A stretch of DNA of 64,000 nt from Sphingomonas alpina (GCF_014490665.1 NZ_CP061038.1:1736001-1800000), one strand, 5' to 3'. Positions 34,501 to 43,230 are shown, counted from the first letter of the stretch. A program made the numbers and translations. The notes: generated by a model not told the origin, from the letters alone.

Positions 34501-36560
34501 CCACCGACGAACCCGCCAGCACCGGTCACCGAAATGTTGCCCGTGCCTCCGGTGCCGCCGATCAGACTCAGGCCACGCGTCGCGCCGGTCACCGTGTCGG
34601 CGACCGTCACGGTCACTGCACCGTTACCGGCCGCCTTGATGCCCTCGGCAAATGTACCGGTGACTGTGCCGTTGGCGGTGACGCTGGTCGCGCCGGTGCC
34701 GCTATTGGTGGCTTCGATACCGGTCGTGCCGGAGACATTGCCCGCGGTCACGTCGATCACGCCCGCGCCGGCTGCCGAAGTCTGCCGTGCGATGATCGCA
34801 GTGTTGCTGGCGGCGGTGACATCACCGGCATTGACGGTGACGTTCCCGCCCGTCGCCAGCGCGAAGATGCCGTTGCCGGTGGTCGTATTGACTGCGCCAA
34901 TCGTGGTTACACTGGTCGAGCCTGTGCCGAAATTCTCCGCGTCGATGCCAAACCGCGCATCGATCGCGCCGTTGGCGGTGACGTTGATATTGCCGGTTCC
35001 CGCAGCCGGGAAGATCGCCGCGACGATGCCGGCATTGCCTGCCTGAATATTGCCATTGGCAACGACAGTGACATCGCCGGTCAGCGATTGGGTCTGGATG
35101 TCGATGCCGTCGCGGCCAACCCCCAGCGCGGTCACTGCGCCGGTGGTCACGCTGATAGCGCCGCCCGCCGCGGTGTCGCGTACGACGATACCCTCGCCGC
35201 TGGCTGAGCTGCTCGCGCCGGAGATGTTGACCGTGACCGTGCCGGAGCCATTGTTGAGGATATTCGCGGCATCGCCGGTGCCACCGACGAACCCGCCAGC
35301 ACCGGTCACCGAAATGTTGCCTGCGCCTCCGGTGCCGCCGATCAGACCCAGGCCACGCGTCGCGCCGGTCACCGTGTCGGCGACCGTCACGGTCACTGCA
35401 CCGTTACCGGCCGCCTTGATGCCCTCGGCAAATGTACCGGTGACTGTGCCGTTGGCGGTGACGGTGGTCGCGCCGGTGCCACTGTTGGTGGCTTCGATAC
35501 CGGTCGTGCCGGAGACATTGCCTGCGGTCACATCGATCGCGCCTGCGCCGGCTGCCGAAGTCTGCCGTGCGATGATCGCAGTGTTGCTGGCGGCGGTGAC
35601 ATCACCGGCATTGACCGTGACGTTCCCGCCGGTCGCCAGCGCGAAGATGCCGTTGCCGGTGGTCACATTGACCGGGCCGACCGTGGTGACACTGGTCGAG
35701 CCGGTGCCGAAGTTCTCGGCATCGACCCCGAACCGCGCATCGATCGCGCCGTTGGCGGTGACGTTGATGTTGCCGGTGCCCGCAGCCGGGAAGATCGCAG
35801 CGACGATGCCGGCATTGCCGGCTTGAATATTGCCATTGGCGACCACCGTAACATTGCCGGTCAGCGATTGGCTCTGGGCGTCGATCCCGTCCTTGCCGCC
35901 CGTCAGTGCGGTGACATCGTTGGTCGTTACCGAAATGCCGGTGCTGCCGGCGACGTCGCGGACGGTAATGCCTTCGCCTGTCGCTGCGGAAACATTGCCT
36001 ATGTTGATGTTGATTGAACCGACACCGCCGGTCTGCACCGCATCGAACCCGTTCCCGGCACCGTTGTTGGTAATGCTCCCGCCCGTATAGGTGATCACGC
36101 CACCGGCCGCCGAAAGCGACAGCGCTGCGGTGCCGCCGACAGTCGGCGTGTTGCCGGCATCGACGCTGATCGAGCCATTATTGGTCACCGTAAGGCCACC
36201 GCCCGCAGTGTTGACGAGCGAAAGGCCATTGCCGCTGACCGCAGCGCCCGCATCCACATTGAGGATGATCGGCGTGGCGATCGGGCCGGAATAACCGCGA
36301 TCAGTGGGCGGGCTGGCGGGATAAAGGGTGTCGGTGGTGACGGTCGTGTCGCAGGTGACCGTGACGCCGCCGACAAGGCAATCTGCCCAGGCCTGTCCCG
36401 GAGCCAGCAGGCTCGCGCCTGCAAGGGCGGCCATTGCGATGGTCGATCGCAGCGCAAGCCGGCTCGCCTGCGAGCGCAGGTTCCTCCGAAGTGCTGATTT
36501 TGTGGAAGTCTGTCCGGCAATCGAAGTCGAACGAGCTACGGACTTGTAAGTGCACACCAT
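28509..36560 (-). CDS. Giant autotransporter (type V secretion) with repeated passenger
   Basis: A 2683-residue surface protein. An extended signal peptide (residues 1-60, ending GQAWA) precedes a passenger rich in Gly, Thr, Val and Asn with short beta-strand repeats (NVTVNAGDV, GTGNINVTANG) expected to form a long beta-helix. Seven long units of 260 residues make up most of the passenger. The C-terminal 280 residues are an autotransporter beta-barrel (PF03797): LSLWMRGSGGHTKQ-like entry, RREWRKYDMV, PFVGFNYADSR and a terminal Phe (RLNF) as required for BAM insertion. No passenger protease motif is visible; adhesion or autoaggregation is a guess. An AAAAGGGGCAGG precedes the start. Confidence 0.92.
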   Translation of the reverse strand: MVCTYKSVARSTSIAGQTSTKSALRRNLRSQASRLALRSTIAMAALAGASLLAPGQAWADCLVGGVTVTCDTTVTTDTLYPASPPTDRGYSGPIATPIILNVDAGAAVSGNGLSLVNTAGGGLTVTNNGSISVDAGNTPTVGGTAALSLSAAGGVITYTGGSITNNGAGNGFDAVQTGGVGSININIGNVSAATGEGITVRDVAGSTGISVTTNDVTALTGGKDGIDAQSQSLTGNVTVVANGNIQAGNAGIVAAIFPAAGTGNINVTANGAIDARFGVDAENFGTGSTSVTTVGPVNVTTGNGIFALATGGNVTVNAGDVTAASNTAIIARQTSAAGAGAIDVTAGNVSGTTGIEATNSGTGATTVTANGTVTGTFAEGIKAAGNGAVTVTVADTVTGATRGLGLIGGTGGAGNISVTGAGGFVGGTGDAANILNNGSGTVTVNISGASSSASGEGIVVRDTAAGGAISVTTGAVTALGVGRDGIDIQTQSLTGDVTVVANGNIQAGNAGIVAAIFPAAGTGNINVTANGAIDARFGIDAENFGTGSTSVTTIGAVNTTTGNGIFALATGGNVTVNAGDVTAASNTAIIARQTSAAGAGVIDVTAGNVSGTTGIEATNSGTGATSVTANGTVTGTFAEGIKAAGNGAVTVTVADTVTGATRGLSLIGGTGGTGNISVTGAGGFVGGTGDAANILNNGSGTVTVNISGASSSASGEGIVVRDTAAGGAISVTTGAVTALGVGRDGIDIQTQSLTGDVTVVANGNIQAGNAGIVAAIFPAAGTGNINVTANGAIDARFGIDAENFGAGSTSVTTVGPVNVTTGNGIFALATGGNVTVNAGDVTAASNTAIIARQTSAAGAGAIDVTAGNVSGTTGIEATNSGTGTTTVTANGTVTGTFAEGINVSGNDAVTVNVADTVTGATRGLNLIGGTGGAGNISVTGAGGFVGGTGNAANIQNNGSGTVTVDISGASSSASGEGIVVRDTAAGGAISVTTGAVTALGVGRDGIDIQTQSLTGDVTVVANGNIQAGNAGIVAAIFPAAGTGNINVTANGAIDARFGIDAENFGTGSTSVTTVGPVNTTTGNGIFALTTGGNVTVNAGDVTATANTAIIARQTSAAGAGVIDVTAGNVSGTTGIEATNSGTGATSVTANGTVTGTFAEGINVNGNDAVTVNVADTVTGATRGLNLIGGTGGAGDISVTGAGGFFGGTGNGANIQNNGAGTVTVNISGASGSTSGEGIVVRDTAIGGDISVTTGAVTALAGGQDGIDIQTQSLTGDVTVVANGDIQAGNAGIVAAIFPGAGTGNINVTANGAIDARFGIDAENFGTGSTSVTTVGPVNTTTGNGIYAQTNGGNVTVNAGDVTSTGAAAIVAQQTSAAGAGVIDVTAGNVSGTTGIFANNSGTGATIVTANGTVTGTFAEGINVSGNDAVTVNVAATVTGATRGLTLIGGTGGAGNISVTGAGGFVGGTGDAANIQNNGSGTVTVDISGASSSTAGNGIVVGDTALGGDISVTTGAVSALAGGQNGIDVRTLSTGANITVVANGDVGAGNAAIVAAVFPAAATGNIDVTTNGAVNARFGIDAENFGSGSTSVTTVGPVNTTTGNGIFALTTGGNVTVNAGDVTSTGAAAIVAQQTSAAGAGVVDVTAGNVSGTTGIFALNAGTGAINVTANGTVTGTAAEGILANGNAAVSVSVADTVTGATRGLTLIGGTGGTGNISVTGAGGFVGGTGDAANILNNGAGTVTVDISGASSSTAGNGIVVGDTALGGDISVTTGAVSALAAGQNGIDIRTQSTTADVTVVANGDIGAGNAAVVAAVFPAAATGNIDVTTNGAVNARFGIDAENFGTGATRVTTVGAVNVTTGIGVYALSTGGAVTVNTGAVTSTGNAAIIAEQSSAAGTGAVNVTAGATSGTTGIIATNRGSGSSTVAAFGPVTATTGNGILAQANGGNIVVAAGDVSSTGTTAIVALNTAAAANTGTIDVTLTAGHTVTANAVGAYGIFTDSGQSSGTTTINVDGTINAAAAGVASISTVGDIVTNISATGVIDPLIGIDQSTVSGAITVNNAGLVEGDNIGVQLTSTGAGAVGALTVNQASSGTIAGIIGVDFASVDAAMAVNNAGSISGAAGIWIEATGTGSAAIGNSGTLTGTSRAVQATLNGGSFTLTNTGTMNGALNVAGSAVATSTVTNAAGGIANFGSGASSVSGSFVNAGIANIGAGGTILFLGNTNNSNRINFAGAGTFTTNGAMTNTGIINAQNNLTSNVVTVGGAYTGGGQFFADYSTVTATADRLNIGGAASGNTNVTMNRVGARSFVAGGFLPVVTVTPGAAVGTFTSNTIFPNTGFILESFGRNPASNTQFGLIQQINPSSTALGGLTYIAESASMLLDAPISPYITPRTDAAAGDKRFSLWMRGSGGHTKQRIASSISGGGVTFNSVNRLRTDHQAIQLGADLGLYFGGNWVAHLGVTGGWYDGVAHPSANERLAVDTGFVGGYVAISNGALTIDGQLRREWRKYDMVLPTLFGNTKKDVDGRATAGSIHASYRVGGSSGFAATPFVGFNYADSRIDNLTIDAISAYSPGGDKTKVGQAGLRLSYRAGSDDKLVVEPFASAAAMKNWSRGDAGTFSFGTPATNFALTTTSWDDAVRYSVGVIGHARGGRLSAFLVGNLDDGSGLRAFTVNGGIRLNF
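30780..35990. repeat. Seven 780-bp tandem repeats in the autotransporter gene
   Basis: The same sequence landmark (around 'tgccattggc...ggtct') recurs exactly every 780 bp: 31141, 31921, 32701, 33481, 34261, 35041 and 35821. Each unit encodes 260 residues. Units are diverged at the C-terminal-coding end and most alike at the N-terminal-coding end: 34171-34541 and 34951-35321 are identical over about 370 bp, and the two whole units differ at only about 30 positions. Ends are approximate because the outer units fade. Confidence 0.9.
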
Positions 36561-36786
36561 GAACCTGCCCCTTTTTAGTGCAGCGAGTTGGTGCGACCCC
36601 CCGGTTCAAGCCGGAGCGATGTTTATTTGCGGCTCCTATGTGCCCGGCCTTGAAATGAGTCAACAGGGAGCTGCCCACCGCGAGATGGCGCAGAAGATGC
36701 CAAGAATAGTTCGCGACACACCCGAAGGGCGGACAAACAGCGCTACTTGCCGGTCTTTAGCCCATCTTTTCAAGGTGTAGCGAGAT

Positions 36787-39700
36787 TTATCCTGCCGCTT
36801 TGGCCAACCCTTTTGACAATTGCAGTGCGCCGTTCAGTCGCGATTTGGGATCGCCCCAGACGCGGTTGACCACCAGCTTACTGTCGGGACGAAGCTTCGC
36901 CACACCGTCGAGGCGCGCGACCCAGGCGAGCAAGCCGTCGATATTGGGCGGTTTATTGTCGTGGAAGGTGACCAGTGCGCCGCGCGGGCCGACATCGATC
37001 TTCGCCACGCACGCTTTCTTTGCGTGGAGCTTGATTTCGAGCAGCGTGATCAGATTCGCCGTGGGATCGGGGATCGGGCCGAAGCGATCGATCAGTTCCG
37101 CGGCGAAGGCTTCGATTCCGTCGGTCTCCTCTATCTCGTTGAGGCGGCGGTACAGGCCCATGCGGAGGTCGAGATCGGGGACATAGTCCTCCGGGATGAG
37201 AATCGGCGCGTCGACGGTGATCTGCGGGCTGAAGTCGCGCGGGCGTGCAAGGGCGCCGCCGGCCCTCGCTTCCATAATCGCCTCTTCTAACATCGACTGA
37301 TAGAGTTCGTAGCCAACTTCCTTGATATGTCCGGATTGTTCATCACCCAGAAGATTGCCGGCACCGCGAATGTCGAGGTCGTGGCTGGCGAGCTGGAAGC
37401 CAGCGCCAAGACTGTCGAGATCGCTCAGCACCTTGAGGCGCTTTTCCGCCGCCTCGGTCAGAATGCGGCCGGCCGGCGTCGTCAGATAGGCATAGGCGCG
37501 GGTCTTCGCGCGTCCGACTCGGCCGCGCAGCTGGTAGAGCTGGGCAAGGCCGAAACGGTCGGCGCGGTGGATGATCATCGTATTGGCGCTGGGAATATCG
37601 AGCCCGCTTTCGACGATGGTGGTCGAGACCAGCACCTCGAACTTCTTGTCGTAAAATGCGGACATGCGTTCCTCGACCTCGGTCGGAGACATTTGTCCAT
37701 GCGCGGTGACGTAGCGCACCTCCGGCACATGTTCGCGCAGGAATTGCTCGATATCGGGCACATCGGCGACGCGTGGCGTGACGAAGAAGCTCTGCCCGCC
37801 GCGATAATGTTCGCGCAGCAACGCCTCGCGCAGCACCACCGGGTCCCAGGGCATGATATAGGTGCGCACCGCGAGGCGATCGACCGGTGGGGTCTGAATC
37901 ACCGACAGCTCACGCAGGCCCGACATCGCCATCTGCAGCGTGCGCGGGATCGGCGTCGCGGTGAGGGTCAGGACATGGACGTCGGTCTTGAGCGCCTTCA
38001 GCCGTTCCTTGTGCGTCACGCCGAAGCGCTGCTCCTCGTCGACAATGACCAGGCCGAGCCGCTTGAATTCGACCGACTTGGCGAGGATCGCATGGGTGCC
38101 GACCACGACATCGATCGTGCCGGCGGCAAGGCCTTCGCGCGTGGTCTTGGCTTCTCCGGCGGTGACGAGGCGGGAGAGGCGCCCGACATTGAGCGGGAAG
38201 CCTTCGAACCGGGCGGTGAAATTGTTGAAATGCTGGCGCGCGAGCAATGTGGTCGGGCAGACGATCGCGACCTGCAGCCCGGCCATCGCTGCCGCAAAGG
38301 CGGCGCGCAGCGCGATCTCGGTCTTGCCGAAGCCGACATCGCCGACGACCAGCCGGTCCATCGGTGTGCCCTTGGCAAGATCGGCGAGCACATCGTTGAT
38401 CGCGCGGTCCTGATCGTCGGTCTCTTCGTACGGGAAGCGATCGACGAAGCTGGCATAGCCGCCGCCATCGGGTTCGATCACATCGGCTGGACGGAGCGCA
38501 CGTTCGGCCGCGGTCGCGATCAGGTCGCCCGCGATCTCGCGGATGCGCTCCTTCATCTTCGACTTGCGCCGCTGCCATGCCTCGCCGCCGAGCCGGTCGA
38601 GGCTCGCGCCTTCGCTGTCCGAGCCGTAGCGCGACAGCACGTCGATATTCTCGACCGGCACGAACAGTTTGTCGCCGCCGGCATAGCTCAAGGCGACGCA
38701 GTCATGCGGGCTCTGGCCCACCGGAATCGAGGTCAGGCCCTCATAGCGACCAATGCCGTGATCGACATGGACGACGAGATCGCCGGGCGTAAGCATCGCC
38801 AGTTCGGCAAGGAAGGCATCGGCGGATTTCTTGCGCTTGGCGCGGCGCACCAGCCGGTCGCCGAGCATGTCCTGTTCGGTGAGCAGCGCGACATCGGGGG
38901 TGGTGAAGCCGTGGTCGAGCGGCAGGATGATCAGCGCGATACCACCGGTGCCGACACCAAGCGCCTGCTGCCAGGTATCGACCAGCGACAGATGCGATGC
39001 GCCATGATCCTTGAGCAGCCCGGCAAAGCGTTCACGCGATCCGCTCGAATAGCTGGCGAGGATCGGTTTGCGCCCGTCCTTTTTCAGCGTGTTGAGGTGA
39101 TGGACCACCGCTTCGTAGATATTGACGCCGCTGTTGCGTTCCGGCCCGAAATCGCGCGGCCCGTCGACCGCGAAGTCGAGCACGGTGGCGCTTTCCGGTT
39201 CATGGAATGGCGTGGTGAGATGGGTCGGGGCTTGTTCAAGCCGTTCGGCGAAGTCCTTGGCAGTCAGATACAGCGCGTCGGGCGGAAGCGGGCGATAGCT
39301 GCCCGGGTCGCTTGACTGGGCGCGGACGCGGTTGGCGTGATAGTCGGTGATCGCTTCGAACCGTTGCTCCGCCGCGCCGATCACACCAGCGTCGCGGACC
39401 AGGACGGCTTCGTCACCGAGATGGTCGAACAAGGTCGCCATCTTTTCTTCGAACAGCGGCAGCCAATGCTCCATCCCGGCGAGGCGACGGCCATCGCTGA
39501 TCGCCTGATAGAGTGGATCGCCGGTCGCGGTCGCGCCGAAGCGCTCGCGATAACGGCTGCGGAAGCGCTTGATGCTGTCTTCGTCGAGCAGGGTTTCCGA
39601 GGCGGGAAGCAACGTGAAGCCATCGATGCGGCCGGTGGTACGCTGATCGGCGGGATCGAAAGTGCGGACGCTTTCGATCTCGTCGCCGAAGAAGTCGAGG

Positions 39701-40242
39701 CGCAGCGCTTGTTCCTCGCCGCTCGGGAACAGGTCGACCAAGCCGCCGCGAACCGCGAATTCCCCCGAATCCGCAACGGTTTCCACGCGGACATAACCAT
39801 TGGCCTGGAGCATCGCCGCAAGCTTGTCGCGGTCGATCCTCGCCTTGGGGGCGAGGGTGGTGACGAGTTGACGGATGCGGAACGGGGTCAGGACGCGCTG
39901 GGCGGCGGCATTGGCGGTGGTGATGAGGAGCTGTGGCGCCTTGGTCGGTTGCTGCAAGCGGTGGAGCGTCGCCATCCGCTCGGCCATGGTGCGCAAGGTC
40001 GGCGATGCGCGGTCATAGGGAAGGCAGTCCCAGGCCGGGAAGGTCAGCACCTCAAGCTCCGGCGCGAACATCGTCGCGGTCGCGGCGATCGCGCGCATTG
40101 CGGCTTCATCGGGGGCGATGAACACCGCGCGGGTCTTCGCTGCGCGTGCGAGATCGGCAAGCAGCCACGGCTCGAACCCGGTCGGCACGCCGGCAAGGGT
40201 GAGCGGCGTCTTGGCCGAGAGGATCGTCTTCAGGTCGGGCAT
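36787..40242 (-). CDS. mfd: Transcription-repair coupling factor
   Basis: ATP-dependent translocase that removes stalled RNA polymerase and recruits UvrA. The 1151-residue protein is full length: a UvrB-like N-terminal module, the RNA-polymerase-interacting CarD-like domain (GDLVVHVDHGIGRYEGL), helicase motifs with Walker A GDVGFGKTE, DEEQRFG box, TATPIPRT and QLRGRVGR, and the C-terminal TRCF domain (DLDLRMGLYRRL). The start MPDLKTILSA fits homologues. It is monocistronic or follows sdhE, with a dispersed hairpin repeat between them. The 226 bp to the autotransporter start contain no gene. Confidence 0.97.
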   Translation of the reverse strand: MPDLKTILSAKTPLTLAGVPTGFEPWLLADLARAAKTRAVFIAPDEAAMRAIAATATMFAPELEVLTFPAWDCLPYDRASPTLRTMAERMATLHRLQQPTKAPQLLITTANAAAQRVLTPFRIRQLVTTLAPKARIDRDKLAAMLQANGYVRVETVADSGEFAVRGGLVDLFPSGEEQALRLDFFGDEIESVRTFDPADQRTTGRIDGFTLLPASETLLDEDSIKRFRSRYRERFGATATGDPLYQAISDGRRLAGMEHWLPLFEEKMATLFDHLGDEAVLVRDAGVIGAAEQRFEAITDYHANRVRAQSSDPGSYRPLPPDALYLTAKDFAERLEQAPTHLTTPFHEPESATVLDFAVDGPRDFGPERNSGVNIYEAVVHHLNTLKKDGRKPILASYSSGSRERFAGLLKDHGASHLSLVDTWQQALGVGTGGIALIILPLDHGFTTPDVALLTEQDMLGDRLVRRAKRKKSADAFLAELAMLTPGDLVVHVDHGIGRYEGLTSIPVGQSPHDCVALSYAGGDKLFVPVENIDVLSRYGSDSEGASLDRLGGEAWQRRKSKMKERIREIAGDLIATAAERALRPADVIEPDGGGYASFVDRFPYEETDDQDRAINDVLADLAKGTPMDRLVVGDVGFGKTEIALRAAFAAAMAGLQVAIVCPTTLLARQHFNNFTARFEGFPLNVGRLSRLVTAGEAKTTREGLAAGTIDVVVGTHAILAKSVEFKRLGLVIVDEEQRFGVTHKERLKALKTDVHVLTLTATPIPRTLQMAMSGLRELSVIQTPPVDRLAVRTYIMPWDPVVLREALLREHYRGGQSFFVTPRVADVPDIEQFLREHVPEVRYVTAHGQMSPTEVEERMSAFYDKKFEVLVSTTIVESGLDIPSANTMIIHRADRFGLAQLYQLRGRVGRAKTRAYAYLTTPAGRILTEAAEKRLKVLSDLDSLGAGFQLASHDLDIRGAGNLLGDEQSGHIKEVGYELYQSMLEEAIMEARAGGALARPRDFSPQITVDAPILIPEDYVPDLDLRMGLYRRLNEIEETDGIEAFAAELIDRFGPIPDPTANLITLLEIKLHAKKACVAKIDVGPRGALVTFHDNKPPNIDGLLAWVARLDGVAKLRPDSKLVVNRVWGDPKSRLNGALQLSKGLAKAAG

Positions 40243-40264
40243 ATCAGATGGAAAAGCCTTGTTA

Positions 40265-40354
40265 CCGTTCGTGCTGAGCTTGTCGAAGCACCGTCTTGTT
40301 CTTGTCCGGCCAAGTCGAAGAAGAACGGCCCTTCGACAAGCTCAGGGCGAACGG
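40265..40354. repeat. Dispersed inverted repeat ('cttcgacaagctcag' family)
   Basis: CGTTCGTGCTGAGCTTGTCG (40267 onward) and its imperfect complement CCCTTCGACAAGCTCAGGGC (40329-40348) form a large hairpin between mfd and sdhE. This is a well-known REP-like repeat of sphingomonad and related genomes, usually found in intergenic DNA. No function is proven; it may stabilise or end transcripts. Confidence 0.8.
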
Positions 40355-40374
40355 TTTATTTTTCGGTGCGCGCT

Positions 40375-40647
40375 TCATTCCGCAATCGGCACGTAGTTCA
40401 GCACTTTCATCGCCTCGATCAGCGATCCGGCATATTTCGCCGGCACCCCATCGGTGCCGATCGCCCAGGCCATGATGTCGACATCCTGTTCCTCGAGCAG
40501 TTCCTCGAACAGCTCGATCTCGGCGTCGCTCCAGGTTGTGGATTTCGCGTCGAAAAACCCACCGATCAGCAGATCGGCCTCACGCGTGCCGCGATGCGAG
40601 GCGCGGAAGCCGAGGCGTTTGAGGCGTATGTCGCGGTCCATCGTCAT
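40375..40647 (-). CDS. sdhE: Succinate dehydrogenase assembly factor SdhE
   Basis: A 90-residue small acidic protein of the SdhE/Sdh5 (DUF339) family that promotes covalent attachment of FAD to the SdhA flavoprotein. The conserved RGxxE motif is RGTRE at residues 19-23 (HRGTREADLLIGGF), and LLEEQDVDIMAWAIG is the typical second half. An alternative ATG lies two codons in (40641). It is divergent from recG, a common arrangement in alphaproteobacteria, and lies upstream of mfd on the same strand. Confidence 0.93.
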   Translation of the reverse strand: MTMDRDIRLKRLGFRASHRGTREADLLIGGFFDAKSTTWSDAEIELFEELLEEQDVDIMAWAIGTDGVPAKYAGSLIEAMKVLNYVPIAE

Positions 40648-40726
40648 CCCCGGATATCTTCCATGCGCAATTACCCGGCGGGCGCTGGCGGCGACCGTCG
40701 GGTGAGGCTACAGGACGCAGATAGTC

Positions 40727-42787
40727 ATGCGCCCCGATATCCTCAATCCACTGTTTGCCGAAGTGACGGCATTGAAGGGCATTGGTCCGGGCCTTGCCAT
40801 GCCGCTCGACAAGCTCGGGCTGAGCCGGGTGGTCGATGTGCTGTTCCATTTGCCGACCGGCTGGATCGACCGCGTGGCGCGCGACGAGCTCGACATGGCC
40901 GATGCCGGGCGCACCATCGTCATCACGCTGACCGCGCGGGAGTATCGCAGCAGCACCGGACGCGGGCCGACCCGCGTGCATGCCGCCGATGCGCGCGGCA
41001 ACATTGTCAGCCTGGTTTATTTCGGCGGGCATTCAGGCTGGGCGAAGAAGCTCGCGCCGATCGGCGAACCACGCCGCGTGTCGGGACGGCTGGAATTGTA
41101 CGGGCAGGAACTGCAGATCGTGCACCCCGATTATGTCCTGCCGCTCGATGAGGCCGGCGAGCAACCGGAGCGCGAGGCGATCTATCCGCTGTCGGAGGGG
41201 CTGACCTCGCGGCGCATGGGCCAATTGGCGGCACAAGCGCTGGAGCGAGCGCCGGAATTGCCCGAATGGATCGAGCCGGGGCTGCTGGCGAAGCGCGGCT
41301 GGCCGGGATGGCGCGACGCGATGGCGCGAGTCCATGCCGATCCGTCGGACATGGTGGCGCGCGAGCGCCTCGCCTATGACGAGGTCTTCGCCAATCAGCT
41401 CGCGCTGACGCTGGTGCGGCAATCGTCGCGGGCACGGCGGGGCAGGGCGCTGACCGGCGACGCGCGGCTGCGCGACGCGCTGAAGCTGCCTTACAGCCTG
41501 ACGGGCGCGCAGGTGCGGGTGGTGAGCGAGATCGAGGGCGATCTGGCGCAGGCGCAACCGATGCTGCGGCTGCTGCAGGGGGATGTCGGGTCGGGCAAGA
41601 CATTGGTCGCGACGATGGCGCTGCTGCTCGCGGTCGAAGCAGGCGCGCAGGGAGCATTGCTCGCGCCGACCGAGATCCTGGCGCGGCAGCATTACGAAAC
41701 GCTGCGGCGGCTGCTGGCGGGCGTGCCGGTCGAGGTCGCGATCCTGACCGGGCGCGACAAGGGCAAGGTGCGCGAGGCGACCCTCATGGGGCTCGCTTCG
41801 GGCGCGATCGATATATTGATCGGCACGCACGCGATCTTCCAGGAAGCGGTGTCGTACAAGGATCTCGCGCTGGTGGTGGTCGATGAGCAGCACCGCTTCG
41901 GTGTCGCGCAGCGCATGATGCTGCAGGCCAAGGCAAAGGCCGCGCCGCATCTGCTCGCGATGACCGCGACGCCGATCCCGCGCACGCTGACATTGGCCAA
42001 TTATGGCGAGATGGACGTCAGCCAGATCGACGAGATGCCGCCGGGCCGGCAGCCGATCGAGACGCGGGTGATTTCCGAAGACCGGCTGAGCGAGATGGTC
42101 GATGCACTGGCACGGCATCTGTCCGATGGCGGCCAGGCCTATTGGGTCTGCCCGTTGGTCGAGGAAAGCGAGAAGACCGACCTCGCCGCAGCCGAGGCGC
42201 GCGCGGAAACCTTGCGCGCGCGATTCGGCGACCGGGTCGGGCTGGTCCATGGACGGATGAAGGGCCCTGAGAAGGACGCCGTGATGGAGGCGTTTGCCGC
42301 CGGCCGTACCGGCGTGTTGGTCGCGACGACGGTGATCGAGGTCGGCGTGGATGTGCCCAATGCGACCCTGATCGTGATCGAGGCGGCGGACCGCTTCGGA
42401 CTCGCGCAATTGCACCAGTTGCGCGGGCGGGTCGGGCGGGGGAGCGGGCGGTCGATCTGCCTGCTGATTCGCGGCAATGCGCTGAGCGAGACATCGCGCG
42501 CACGCCTGGCCTTGATGCGCGAGACCAATGACGGCTTCCGTATCGCCGAGGAAGATCTGCGGCTGCGCGGATCGGGCGAATTGCTCGGGACGAAGCAGTC
42601 GGGCGAAGCTGCGTTCCGCATCGCGACGCCGGAGATGCTGAACGAATTGCTGCCGATCGCCACCGATGATGCGCGGCTGTTGATCGATCGCGACGGGGGG
42701 CTGAGCGCGGATCGGGGGCAAGCGGCACGGACCGCACTGTATCTGTTCGAACGCGATGCCGGGGTGGCGCTGCTGCGATCCGGCTGA
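40727..42787 (+). CDS. recG: ATP-dependent DNA helicase RecG
   Basis: Branch-migrating helicase that reverses stalled forks and processes Holliday junctions. The 686-residue protein has an N-terminal wedge/OB domain (LTAREYRSSTGRGPTRVHAADARGNIVSLVYFG), Walker A GDVGSGKT, DEQHRFG box, TATPIPRT, the VCPLVEESEK and QLRGRVGRG motifs, and the C-terminal RecG tail. Length is normal for the family. It faces away from sdhE across 79 bp. Confidence 0.97.
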   Translation: MRPDILNPLFAEVTALKGIGPGLAMPLDKLGLSRVVDVLFHLPTGWIDRVARDELDMADAGRTIVITLTAREYRSSTGRGPTRVHAADARGNIVSLVYFGGHSGWAKKLAPIGEPRRVSGRLELYGQELQIVHPDYVLPLDEAGEQPEREAIYPLSEGLTSRRMGQLAAQALERAPELPEWIEPGLLAKRGWPGWRDAMARVHADPSDMVARERLAYDEVFANQLALTLVRQSSRARRGRALTGDARLRDALKLPYSLTGAQVRVVSEIEGDLAQAQPMLRLLQGDVGSGKTLVATMALLLAVEAGAQGALLAPTEILARQHYETLRRLLAGVPVEVAILTGRDKGKVREATLMGLASGAIDILIGTHAIFQEAVSYKDLALVVVDEQHRFGVAQRMMLQAKAKAAPHLLAMTATPIPRTLTLANYGEMDVSQIDEMPPGRQPIETRVISEDRLSEMVDALARHLSDGGQAYWVCPLVEESEKTDLAAAEARAETLRARFGDRVGLVHGRMKGPEKDAVMEAFAAGRTGVLVATTVIEVGVDVPNATLIVIEAADRFGLAQLHQLRGRVGRGSGRSICLLIRGNALSETSRARLALMRETNDGFRIAEEDLRLRGSGELLGTKQSGEAAFRIATPEMLNELLPIATDDARLLIDRDGGLSADRGQAARTALYLFERDAGVALLRSG

Positions 42788-42793
42788 CGGGCC

Positions 42794-42821
42794 AGCGGCC
42801 CTTGATCAGCGGCCCTTGATC
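42794..42821. repeat. 14-bp tandem duplication at the PilZ gene end
   Basis: AGCGGCCCTTGATC occurs twice in a row (42794-42807 and 42808-42821). It spans the PilZ stop codon, so the last codons are repeated just after the stop. A small slippage duplication in the gap between recG and the PilZ gene. Confidence 0.8.
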
Positions 42822-43123
42822 AGCGCCGCGAGCAGTTCGTAATAATCCGCCAGGTCGATCGGCCGGTCGAGTTCGCAGCCCATCCGGCCGCCCAGGCACC
42901 AGCGTACTTCCGCTGCGACCACGCCGACCACAGGCAGGGTCACGCGCAACCGCGACCCTTCGAGAATATCCCGGTCGCAGCGCGCCATCATGCCAAGTGC
43001 GGACATGTTGACGATCAGCAGGGAGAGCGGCTGCGCGTCGGGCCCAAAGGCGCGGGCGCGGTAATGCACTTCATCGCGCGCGATACTGCGATTGTCGGCG
43101 ATTGCCGCGTTTCCGAAACTCAT
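42806..43123 (-). CDS. PilZ domain protein
   Basis: A 105-residue single-domain PilZ protein, a candidate cyclic-di-GMP receptor. The arginine-rich entry RDEVHYRARAFG and the NxSxxG motif (NMSALGMM) are present, followed by the beta strands SRLRVTLPVVGVVAAEVRWCLGGRMGCEL. The start at 43123 is chosen over 43201 because the upstream codons lie in low-complexity non-family sequence. It follows tyrS on the same strand (107-bp gap). A second PilZ protein is at 50150. Confidence 0.85.
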   Translation of the reverse strand: MSFGNAAIADNRSIARDEVHYRARAFGPDAQPLSLLIVNMSALGMMARCDRDILEGSRLRVTLPVVGVVAAEVRWCLGGRMGCELDRPIDLADYYELLAALIKGR

Positions 43124-43230
43124 GGCCCCGCGTCCCTTATGGTCCCGTCCGGAAGCTAGGGCATGGGGCGTAAACCGGGTCGCAACGAAGCTGTTTAACA
43201 AAGTCTTGCGGCACGATTTTTCGACAAATT

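Noticed and set aside
37327..41151. Long plus-strand frames opposite mfd and sdhE
   Set aside because: Antisense shadows of a clearly conserved Mfd; composition is His/Arg/Gln-rich with no motif.
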